Below are positions 57,497 to 64,000 of a stretch of DNA of 64,000 bases, one piece after another. The notes under the pieces were generated by a model, which searched no databases, was not told where the DNA came from, and was given only the letters and a program-made list of their open reading frames with translations. The stretch is from contig CAVONB010000002.1 in the NCBI GenBank assembly GCA_963697205.1, positions 62,001-126,000 of the forward strand, in the 5' to 3' direction. Origin of the DNA: CAVONB01 sp963697205 (GTDB lineage Bacteria > Pseudomonadota > Alphaproteobacteria > Rhizobiales > Hyphomicrobiaceae). The position numbers were made by a program, and so were the translations under genes. Each line of letters starts with the position of its first letter. The stretch's first letter is position 1.

Positions 57497-58360
57497 TCAC
57501 AGCCCGTAGCGCTGCCACACCAGCCGCTCTTCCAAGGTCGCCAGCACGTCCTGCGCCGACACGAGCGGCGGCAGGCCACCGAGCCCCCCCGCAAGTCCGG
57601 CATCCGCGACTGACGGCAACCCCGGCCGGCGCAACAGCCGCGCAAGCAGCCCGGCCGAGCCCAGCGGCACGGCCTTGAGCCGCACCTGCGCACCATGGAT
57701 CTGGCGCATCTTGGTGCGCACGTCGCCGATGCCGTCGATCAGCCCCAGCTCCAGCGCCGTCCGCGCCGACCAGAACGCACCGGAGAACAACTCGCCATCC
57801 GGTGCCCTGAGCCGCTCGCCCCGCCGCTCCTTAACGACCGCAATGAACGCGTCGTGCACGTCGCGCTGCAGCGCCTTCAGCCGCTGGATGTCGTCGGCAC
57901 GCTCGGGCTGGAACATGTCGAGCGCCCCCTTGTTCTCGCCCGACGTATAGACGCGTCGCTCGATCCCGAACCGCTCAATCGCCTTGTCGAGCCCGAAACT
58001 GGCCGAGATCACGCCGATCGAGCCGACGATCGAGGAGGTATCGGCATGGATCTCGTCGCCCGCCATCGCGATGTAATAGCCACCCGAGGCCGCCACATCC
58101 TCGCAAAACACGTAGACCTTCTTCTTCTTCTCGTCGGCCAACTGCCGGATACGCTTGAAGATCAGACTGGACTGCACCGGCGAGCCACCGGGCGAGTTCA
58201 CCAGGATCGCCACCGATGGCGCCTTGGACATCGAGAAGGCCTTTTCGATCGGCCCCGCCAAAGATGCCAGCGACAGCCCTGTCCTGAGCGCGCTCGCCCC
58301 ACCGATCACACCTGACAGCCGCAGGACGGGAACGACGGTCTGACGCTTGAACGACCACAT
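57497..58360 (-). CDS. sppA: S49-family signal-peptide-peptidase-like protease (SppA type)
   Basis: 287 residues. It has VAILVNSPGGSPVQSSLIFK, YVFCEDVAASGGYYIAMAGD (nucleophile Ser in SGGYY), SIVGSIGVISASFGLDKAIE and TSGENKGALDMFQPE, where Lys completes the Ser-Lys dyad. It lacks the doubled domain of E. coli SppA and fits the half-size bacterial type. It degrades cleaved signal peptides in the membrane. The start MWSFKRQTVVPVLRLSGVIG has no obvious signal helix. Confidence 0.9.
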   Translation of the reverse strand: MWSFKRQTVVPVLRLSGVIGGASALRTGLSLASLAGPIEKAFSMSKAPSVAILVNSPGGSPVQSSLIFKRIRQLADEKKKKVYVFCEDVAASGGYYIAMAGDEIHADTSSIVGSIGVISASFGLDKAIERFGIERRVYTSGENKGALDMFQPERADDIQRLKALQRDVHDAFIAVVKERRGERLRAPDGELFSGAFWSARTALELGLIDGIGDVRTKMRQIHGAQVRLKAVPLGSAGLLARLLRRPGLPSVADAGLAGGLGGLPPLVSAQDVLATLEERLVWQRYGL

Positions 58361-58439
58361 CGAAAGGCAACCTCGCGCAATGAGAAGAGATGTGCGCGTT
58401 TCTAGGCCGCCCCGCCCGTAGGGCCAAGCCTATTCGACC

Positions 58440-59249
58440 TCACGACAAGGCGAGCCCCGCGCCGTGCCTCAGGATCGCGTCCGCCTCTGGCGTGAAGGCA
58501 TGGCCGTCCGGTCCGTGCAGCACGAAGCCCGCCGCCAGCGTCAACGGCGCCCGGCTTCCCTTGATCCCCGACACCAGGATGCGCCGCGCGGGCTGGCCGG
58601 CCCTGGCATGAACGGGCCGCACCACGATCGCCCCGAACCGACCGGCGAAGGCCGCCAGCACGGCCGGCAGCGCGCGCGCCAGATGGATCATGGTCGCCGT
58701 GCCGTCCGCGCACGCCATGCGCGCCATGAACCGCACCCAGGCCTCCAGGTCCTCCGCCGCCATGGCGTGCGCTGCAGCCTTCTGCGGCCCCGTTGGCAAC
58801 GTTCCCGCCGTCTCATCGTGATAGGGCGGATTGGCCACGACGTGATCGAAGGCGCCGTTGGGCAGCGCATCTTGCAGCCGCGCGAGCCCTCGCCGGTCGC
58901 CGATGTCGGCTTCCACCACACGGACACGCGTGCCGAACCCGTTGAGGACCACGTTACGGCGCGCGAGCGCAGCCATGGCGGCCTCGCGCTCGATCATCGT
59001 GACCAGGGCCTGCGGGCAGCGCGCAGCCACGCACAGCCCGACCGCTCCCGCCCCCGCTCCCGCATCGAGCACGCGGGCCACCTGGCCCGCCACGACGGGC
59101 GCCGCCGCCGCCAGCAAGACGGCGTCCAGCCCCGCCCTATACCCCTTCCTGGGTTGCACCAGCCTGACGGCCCCGCCCAGGAAGGCGTCGTCTGTCTCCT
59201 CGGCGGCCAAAGACGGCCGGTTTGCGGGCTCTTGCGTCATACGTCCCAA
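58440..59249 (-). CDS. TrmN6-like methyltransferase (tRNA1(Val) adenine-N6 type)
   Basis: 269 residues (ATG 59249 or 59240). DAFLGGAVRLVQPRKGYRAG and LDAVLLAAAAP are the characteristic start; the SAM motif is VLDAGAGAGAVGLCVAARCP; the catalytic motif for N6-adenine methylation is HVVANPPYHDE. The family methylates A37 of tRNA1(Val) in E. coli; the exact target here is inferred. It is followed, in transcription order, by the sppA-like gene. Confidence 0.87.
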   Translation of the reverse strand: MGRMTQEPANRPSLAAEETDDAFLGGAVRLVQPRKGYRAGLDAVLLAAAAPVVAGQVARVLDAGAGAGAVGLCVAARCPQALVTMIEREAAMAALARRNVVLNGFGTRVRVVEADIGDRRGLARLQDALPNGAFDHVVANPPYHDETAGTLPTGPQKAAAHAMAAEDLEAWVRFMARMACADGTATMIHLARALPAVLAAFAGRFGAIVVRPVHARAGQPARRILVSGIKGSRAPLTLAAGFVLHGPDGHAFTPEADAILRHGAGLALS

Positions 59250-59253
59250 ATTG

Positions 59254-59478
59254 TCAGGTCTGGACGATCCACTGCCCGAGGTCTGCGTCCTGCATCAGCC
59301 GGCAGGCCCGATCGAAGTCGTCGTCCTTGACCAGCACGCGCCGCGGCAGCATGCCCACGGAGCCCTCCAGCAGGCTCATGTTGCGATCTGCCACGAGGAC
59401 TGCGATACCGGCCTCGCCGAACAGCGTCGTGAGGAAGCTGAGCAGCACCTCGTCATTGGTACGCACAATCTCGCGCAT
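59254..59478 (-). CDS. DUF2007 family protein
   Basis: 74 residues from ATG 59478: REIVRTNDEVLLSFLTTLFG, EAGIAVLVADRNMSLLEGSV, VLVKDDDFDRACRLMQDADL. DUF2007 proteins are small, PII-like-fold 'signal transducing' proteins of unknown role. Its stop lies 4 bases before the TrmN6-like start, so the two are co-translated, and it is divergent from ispB. Confidence 0.88.
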   Translation of the reverse strand: MREIVRTNDEVLLSFLTTLFGEAGIAVLVADRNMSLLEGSVGMLPRRVLVKDDDFDRACRLMQDADLGQWIVQT

Positions 59479-59592
59479 GGTCCTCGGCGGCTCCCGGGGG
59501 GGCATCATCTCCCCCTGTGCGGCAATCTGCCGTGACGGCCGCTCGAAGGCGAGCGCTATATCTCGTTCAAACGCCGTACGAGAGGATTTCCC

Positions 59593-60609
59593 TTGGGTGT
59601 CGTCGTTCACATCAATGATCCCGGAGCCCCGGCCGACAAGCTGCAGCCCCTGCTGGAGCTGGTGGGCGCCGATATGGAAGGCGTCAACAGGATCATCCTC
59701 GACAAGGCCGTCTCCGACGTCGATCTGATCCCCGAGCTCGCCCACCACCTGATCGACTCCGGTGGCAAGCGGCTGCGGCCGATGCTCACGATCGCGGCAG
59801 CCAAGCTGACCGGCTACCAGGGCGTCGGCCACGTGAAGCTCGCCGCCGCCGTCGAATTCATGCACACCGCCACCCTGCTCCACGACGACGTCGTCGACGA
59901 AAGCGACGTGCGCCGCGGCAAGGCGGCCGCCCGCATCCTGTGGGGCAACCAGGCGAGCGTCCTCGTCGGCGACTTCCTGCTCGGCCAGGCGTTCCGCATG
60001 ATGGTCGACGTCGGCTCGCTACCCTGCCTGAAGATCCTGTCGAACGCCGCTGCCGTGATCGCGGAAGGCGAGGTCATGCAACTGGCCGCCGCCAAGAACA
60101 CCGCGACCACCGAAGACGAGTACCTCGCCATCATCAATGCCAAGACGGCGGCGCTGTTTGCGGCCGCCGGCGAGGTCGGCGCCGCCATCGCCGAGCGCCC
60201 CCAGGCCGAGCAGGCCGCCCTGCGCTCCTACGGCAAGAACCTCGGCATCGCCTTCCAGCTCGTCGATGACGCTCTCGACTACGGCGGCGACAGCGCCCGG
60301 CTCGGCAAATCGGTCGGTGACGACTTCCGCGAGGGCAAGATCACGCTGCCCGTCATACTCTCCTTCCGGCGCGGCAACGCCGAGGAACGCGCATTCTGGA
60401 AGCGCACCCTGGTCGATGGCGACATCACCGACGACGACCTCGACCACGCCATCGGCCTGATGCGTCGACACAAGGCGCTGGAAGCGACCGCCGAGCGCGC
60501 ACGCCACTACGGCTCGATGGCCGCCGATGCGCTCGCCATTTTCGCCGACAGCAAGCCAAAGACCGCACTGCTCGACGCCGTCGCGTTCTGCATCGCCCGC
60601 GCCCACTGA
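59593..60609 (+). CDS. ispB: polyprenyl diphosphate synthase (octaprenyl/decaprenyl type)
   Basis: 338 residues from TTG 59593 (GAGG upstream). It has both Asp-rich motifs: LLHDDVVDESDVRRGKAAAR (first, DDVVD) and GIAFQLVDDALDYGGDSARL (second, DDALD), with SGGKRLRPMLTIAAAKL and DDFREGKITLPVIL. It makes the long isoprenoid chain of ubiquinone. Alphaproteobacteria usually make UQ-10, so the product may be decaprenyl diphosphate. Confidence 0.93.
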   Translation: MGVVVHINDPGAPADKLQPLLELVGADMEGVNRIILDKAVSDVDLIPELAHHLIDSGGKRLRPMLTIAAAKLTGYQGVGHVKLAAAVEFMHTATLLHDDVVDESDVRRGKAAARILWGNQASVLVGDFLLGQAFRMMVDVGSLPCLKILSNAAAVIAEGEVMQLAAAKNTATTEDEYLAIINAKTAALFAAAGEVGAAIAERPQAEQAALRSYGKNLGIAFQLVDDALDYGGDSARLGKSVGDDFREGKITLPVILSFRRGNAEERAFWKRTLVDGDITDDDLDHAIGLMRRHKALEATAERARHYGSMAADALAIFADSKPKTALLDAVAFCIARAH

Positions 60610-60643
60610 CGGCACGGGACGTCAGGCAAGTCGAACCCCAAGC

Positions 60644-61546
60644 TTATTCCTTCACCGCGCCCGTCATCGCCGACACATAGTGCTCGACGAAGAAGGCATA
60701 GAGCACCACCAGGGGCAGCGAGCCGACCAGCGCCCCCGCCATCAGCGAGCCCCACTTGTACTGGTCGCCGTCGGTGAACGCGGTCACGATGGCGACGGGA
60801 ACGGTCTTCTTCTCCTGGCTGTTGATGAACGTCAGCGCGTAGATGAACTCGTTCCAGCACAACGTCAGGCAGAAGATGCCCGCCGAGATCAGGCCCGGCA
60901 CGGCCAGCGGCAGGATTATCTTGACCAGGATCTGCCAGCGGCTCGCCCCGTCGATCAGCGCGCATTCCTCCAACTCGTAGGGAATCGTCTTGAAGTAACC
61001 CATCAGCAGCCACGTCGAGAACGGGATCAGGATCGTAGGATACGTCAGGATCAGCGCGAACGGCGTGTCGAACAGGCCGTACTGGTAGACGACCGTCGAC
61101 AGCGGGATGAACAGGATCGACGGCGGCACGAGGTAGGCCAGGAAGATGAGCCCCCCCACGGTCTGCGCACCCTTGAACCGGATGCGCGTGATCGCGTAGG
61201 CCGCCAGCACGCTGGCCGCCAGCGACAGAATCGTCGCCACGACCGAGATGAACATCGTGTTCCACAGCCACAGCGGATAATTCGTCTCAAACAACAGTGC
61301 GTAGATGTGCTCGAAGGTCGGCGTCAGCGTGTAGAACGGATTGTGCGTGTCCAGGTCGAGCAGGTGCTCCTTCGGCTTCACGGCCGTGACCACCATCCAA
61401 TAGAATGGAAACAGCAGCACGAGCATGATCAGACCGAGCGGGATGTAGAGCGTCACGACGCGATGCGGCAGCGTCGACAGATAGCTCATACCTTCGCTGT
61501 CGTCGCCCGCGGACGGTTTGGAACCGGGAAGCGTGGTGTCACTCAT
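60644..61546 (-). CDS. carbohydrate ABC transporter permease (MalG-like)
   Basis: 300 residues, six helices, with the EAA loop ELEECALIDGASRWQILVKI and tail YAFFVEHYVSAMTGAVKE. Its start (61546) overlaps the end of the MalF-like gene by 8 bases. It forms the permease pair with the next gene, for sugars or similar compounds. Confidence 0.93.
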   Translation of the reverse strand: MSDTTLPGSKPSAGDDSEGMSYLSTLPHRVVTLYIPLGLIMLVLLFPFYWMVVTAVKPKEHLLDLDTHNPFYTLTPTFEHIYALLFETNYPLWLWNTMFISVVATILSLAASVLAAYAITRIRFKGAQTVGGLIFLAYLVPPSILFIPLSTVVYQYGLFDTPFALILTYPTILIPFSTWLLMGYFKTIPYELEECALIDGASRWQILVKIILPLAVPGLISAGIFCLTLCWNEFIYALTFINSQEKKTVPVAIVTAFTDGDQYKWGSLMAGALVGSLPLVVLYAFFVEHYVSAMTGAVKE

Positions 61547-62510
61547 TGTCCGAACCCTGCTGCCATTTCCTGCGCTGAAGGCCGAACCAGGAGATCATGA
61601 TCGCACCGAGCAGGAACGGGATCATAGCCGACGAGATCGCAGCCCCCTCGCCGATGCGCCCGCCCAGGATGGCCGTGTTGTAGCTCATCGTCGCCATCAA
61701 CTCCGTCGCGCCCGCCGGGCCGCCGTTGGTCAACACCTTGATCAGCTGGAAATCGGTGAACGTGAACAGCACCGAGAACGTCATCACGACCGCGATGATC
61801 GGCGTCAAAAGTGGATAGGTGATGTGGCGAAACATCTGCCATGGCGTGGCGCCGTCGAGCGTGGCCGCTTCATAGAGCGACGGCGGCACCGTCTGCAGGC
61901 CAGCCAGCAGCGTGATCGCGATGAACGGAACACCGCGCCACACGTTGGCGAAGATCACGCTCCAGCGCGCGTTCCAGGGATCGCCGAGAAAGTCGACATT
62001 CGTTTCGATCAGCCCCCAGCCGCGCAGCGTCCACGAGATGATCGAGAACTGCGGATCGAAGATCCACCAGAACGCGATCGCCGACAGCACCGTGGGCACA
62101 ATGAACGGGATCAGGATGATCGCGCGGATCATCGCCTTGAACGGCAGGTGCTGGTTCAGGAGGATCGCGAGATAAAGGCCGATCGCGAATTTGAAGGCGC
62201 TCGCGACGAACGTGTAGAAGAGCGTGTTGAACGTGGCGAGCAGGAACTTGGCGTCGCCGATGATCCACTCGTAGTTCTCAAGCCCCACAAACACGCCGGA
62301 GCGCCCGATCCGCGCATCCGTGAACGACAGCCAGATCCCAAGCCCCAAGGGATAGACCAGAAACAGGACCAAGAAAGCCATCGCCGGCAGCATGAACCAC
62401 AAGCCAAGCCAGTTGCGGCTCGTCGTCAACTGCCGCCACGGCGACGCGGCCGCCGAGGCCCCGTTGCCGGTGCCGGTCCCGTTCCGCGCATCGAGAGTGG
62501 TGTCGGCCAT
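61539..62510 (-). CDS. carbohydrate ABC transporter permease (MalF-like)
   Basis: 323 residues from ATG 62510 (MADTTLDARNGTGTGNGASA). Six helices, EAA loop SLYEAATLDGATPWQMFRHI. An in-frame ATG at 62579 would add 23 residues across the intercistronic stem-loops and is rejected. It comes second in the operon, after the binding protein. Confidence 0.93.
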   Translation of the reverse strand: MADTTLDARNGTGTGNGASAAASPWRQLTTSRNWLGLWFMLPAMAFLVLFLVYPLGLGIWLSFTDARIGRSGVFVGLENYEWIIGDAKFLLATFNTLFYTFVASAFKFAIGLYLAILLNQHLPFKAMIRAIILIPFIVPTVLSAIAFWWIFDPQFSIISWTLRGWGLIETNVDFLGDPWNARWSVIFANVWRGVPFIAITLLAGLQTVPPSLYEAATLDGATPWQMFRHITYPLLTPIIAVVMTFSVLFTFTDFQLIKVLTNGGPAGATELMATMSYNTAILGGRIGEGAAISSAMIPFLLGAIMISWFGLQRRKWQQGSDNE

Positions 62511-62566
62511 CCCGCGTGAACCCGTCAGTGAGTGAACCTGTCCCGCCGCGCGGCGGGATCGAAAAT

Positions 62567-62602
62567 GGCGCGGGGGCAAACCCCTCGGTCCGCCCCCGCG
62601 CC
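62567..62602 (-). terminator. strong intercistronic stem-loop after the solute-binding protein gene
   Basis: GGCGCGGGGGC (62567-62577) pairs perfectly with GCCCCCGCGCC (62592-62602), 7 bases past the binding-protein stop. A second palindrome, TCCCGCCGC/GCGGCGGGA, lies at 62541-62558. There is no T tract. Placement mirrors the aapJ-aapQ stem-loop. Confidence 0.6.
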
Positions 62603-62609
62603 ACGTCTC

Positions 62610-63941
62610 TTAGCGATAGATGCGGCGGGCCTGACGCTCGGCCACCGAGATCGCATCCTTGACCGACGTACGCCCCGTACACACGGACGCGAACATGTCG
62701 AGGATCAGGAAGTCGGCCAGCGCGGACGCTGCCTTCTCGCCGACCGATCCAAGACCGCCCGCGGTCAGCGTCCGCTTGGCGACATCGCGCGCCGGCGTCA
62801 GCTTCTTGTCGGACGTCCACACCGGGTTCTTGTCGTAGGCGTTGAGCGGATGCGTGAGATAGGCGACCGCACCTTCGAGCCACCCGTTGTAGTTCTCCGC
62901 TTCCATGGTGAAGGCGATGAACGCCTTCGCCGCGTTCGGCACCTTGGAGTACTTCATCACCAGCATCGGATAGGCGATGTGGAACTCCGTCGGCTTGCCC
63001 GCGGGACCGATAGGCCACAACGCGTGGCTCATGTCGTCCATGATCTCTTTCATCTTCGCGTCTTTGCCGGCGCCGGCCTTCGCCGCCGCGTAGATCGACA
63101 CGCCGTTGTTCGTCAGCGAGATCTCGCCCGACAAGAACGCCTTGTTGTTGAACGAGTCGTTCCAGGACGCCGTGCCCGGTGCGAAATGATCAGCCATCGC
63201 CTTGGCATACTCCAGCGCCTTGGCCGTGCCGTCGGAGTTGATGATGACCTTGTCGTTCTTGTCGACGAGGTTTCCGCCGTGCGCCCAAAGGCACCAGTGC
63301 ACCCACGCGTTGCCGTCGCCCGTCGCGCGTCCGAGCGCAAAGCCGCCGGGCTTCGACTTGGCCTTGAGGCCCTTCATCAGCTCCAGGAAGCCCGCGGTGT
63401 CCTGCGGCACCTCCTTGAAGCCCGCCGCCTCGATCATCGACTGGCGGTAGTTGATCAGGTTGCCGTTGTAGGCGACGGGGATCGCGATCCACTTGCCCTT
63501 CGACATACCGTAGGTCTTGGCCGTATCGACCCAGCCACCGTACTTCTTGCCGAGATAGTCGGCGACATCACTCACGTCGGCGCACTTCGTCGGGAAAAGA
63601 TGCGGCAGCGAGTAGAGGCCCCAGAAAATGTCCGGGCCCTGGTTGGTGTTGGCTGCGACCGACGCCTTGGGCTGCACATCGTCGAGCAACTCGTTGATCA
63701 CCGTCACCTTGACGCCCGTCGCCTTCTCGAACGCGGCAACGAGCTTCACGAACGCGTCTTCTTCCGACTGCACGAAGCGCTTCCAGCGCAGCAACTGCAG
63801 CTTGGCGCCCTTTTCTGGCTTCCACTTTGCCTGCTGCGCCCACGCCTTGGCGAAACCGTCGAGACCGCCGAACGCAGCGTAGCCGCCGACAGCGGCGGCA
63901 CCGGCGATGGCAGAGCGTCTGGAAATCCGAGTATCGGTCAT
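62610..63941 (-). CDS. extracellular solute-binding protein, Tat-exported (ABC sugar-type)
   Basis: 443 residues. The twin-Arg signal TRISRRSAIAGAAAVGGYAA is followed by a family-1 binding fold: LQLLRWKRFVQSEEDAFVKL, VTVINELLDDVQPKASVAAN, GPDIFWGLYSLPHLFPTKCA, DNAWVHWCLWAHGGN-like core, and EMTVKNPEW-like end (KPTEFHIAYPMLVMKYSKVP). GGAGGAG precedes ATG 63941. It delivers substrate to the MalFG-like permeases downstream. The ATPase gene is outside the window. Substrate unknown (sugars, polyols or glycerol-phosphate types are possible). Confidence 0.9.
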   Translation of the reverse strand: MTDTRISRRSAIAGAAAVGGYAAFGGLDGFAKAWAQQAKWKPEKGAKLQLLRWKRFVQSEEDAFVKLVAAFEKATGVKVTVINELLDDVQPKASVAANTNQGPDIFWGLYSLPHLFPTKCADVSDVADYLGKKYGGWVDTAKTYGMSKGKWIAIPVAYNGNLINYRQSMIEAAGFKEVPQDTAGFLELMKGLKAKSKPGGFALGRATGDGNAWVHWCLWAHGGNLVDKNDKVIINSDGTAKALEYAKAMADHFAPGTASWNDSFNNKAFLSGEISLTNNGVSIYAAAKAGAGKDAKMKEIMDDMSHALWPIGPAGKPTEFHIAYPMLVMKYSKVPNAAKAFIAFTMEAENYNGWLEGAVAYLTHPLNAYDKNPVWTSDKKLTPARDVAKRTLTAGGLGSVGEKAASALADFLILDMFASVCTGRTSVKDAISVAERQARRIYR

Positions 63942-64000
63942 GTGAGAACTCCTCCCTTGTCGACCGTTATCAACACCCTCGTCGAGGCCCCCCCGCAGCG

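Overview
The window reads as a chromosomal segment from an alphaproteobacterium, most likely of the order Hyphomicrobiales (Rhizobiales). The evidence is the high GC content, the cell-cycle regulators CtrA and SciP beside a FliJ-like gene, an AapJQMP-type amino-acid importer, an NDUFS4-like complex I subunit, and a PmtA-type methyltransferase. I cannot name a genus.

Layout. Bases 1-900 hold no gene I can support. An IS5-family element (897-1843) is followed by a four-gene minus-strand operon (7926 down to 1949): TolC-like outer-membrane channel, periplasmic adaptor, GAF-like/HlyD adaptor, and a site-2-protease/HlyD fusion. Divergent from it is an 8-kb gene (8277-16276) for a giant cadherin/VCBS-type surface protein with an N-terminal LEPR motif and a DUF4347 domain. 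Together these look like a dedicated adhesin-export locus with no ABC ATPase or RND pump. From 16.4 to 21.3 kb lies a mobile-element-rich stretch. It holds serine-recombinase debris and a three-gene cassette (HNH nuclease-like protein, unknown protein, minimal nucleotidyltransferase). The first two cassette genes are interrupted, by an IS5-family and an IS3-family (IS407-like) element respectively. It ends at tRNA-Arg(TCT).

From 21.6 to 53.7 kb the genes are mostly housekeeping and metabolic: complex I subunit, tRNA-Pro, folP, a secreted beta-propeller protein, the amino-acid ABC importer, a lipid methyltransferase, mnmA, sciP, a lipoprotein, fliJ, ctrA, moaD-moaE, amiC, an aldo/keto reductase and a CoA-transferase. 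These are followed by an LVIVD-repeat protein, a cytochrome b561, a P450, purN, a glutamine amidotransferase, a glutathione peroxidase, two carboxymuconolactone-decarboxylase-like proteins, an M24 peptidase, an amidohydrolase and an IlvD-like dehydratase. CtrA-box-like sequences (TTAA-N7-TTAA with one mismatch) lie upstream of both sciP and ctrA. A third IS5 copy (53942-54887) interrupts an unknown 245-codon gene next to glyQ. The last part carries glyQ, dodecin, an S49 peptidase, a TrmN6-like methyltransferase, a DUF2007 gene, a polyprenyl synthase, and a carbohydrate-type ABC importer without its ATPase.

Caveat. Many genes are broken by single-base indels although their family-typical sequence continues in another frame: the adhesin, tolC, the S2P gene, aapJ, pmtA, mnmA, P450, GPx, the class II amidotransferase, ilvD and fliJ. 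The number, the compensating pairs, and the hit on mnmA point to sequencing or assembly errors rather than true decay. I therefore give reconstructed gene spans and say where the frame changes.
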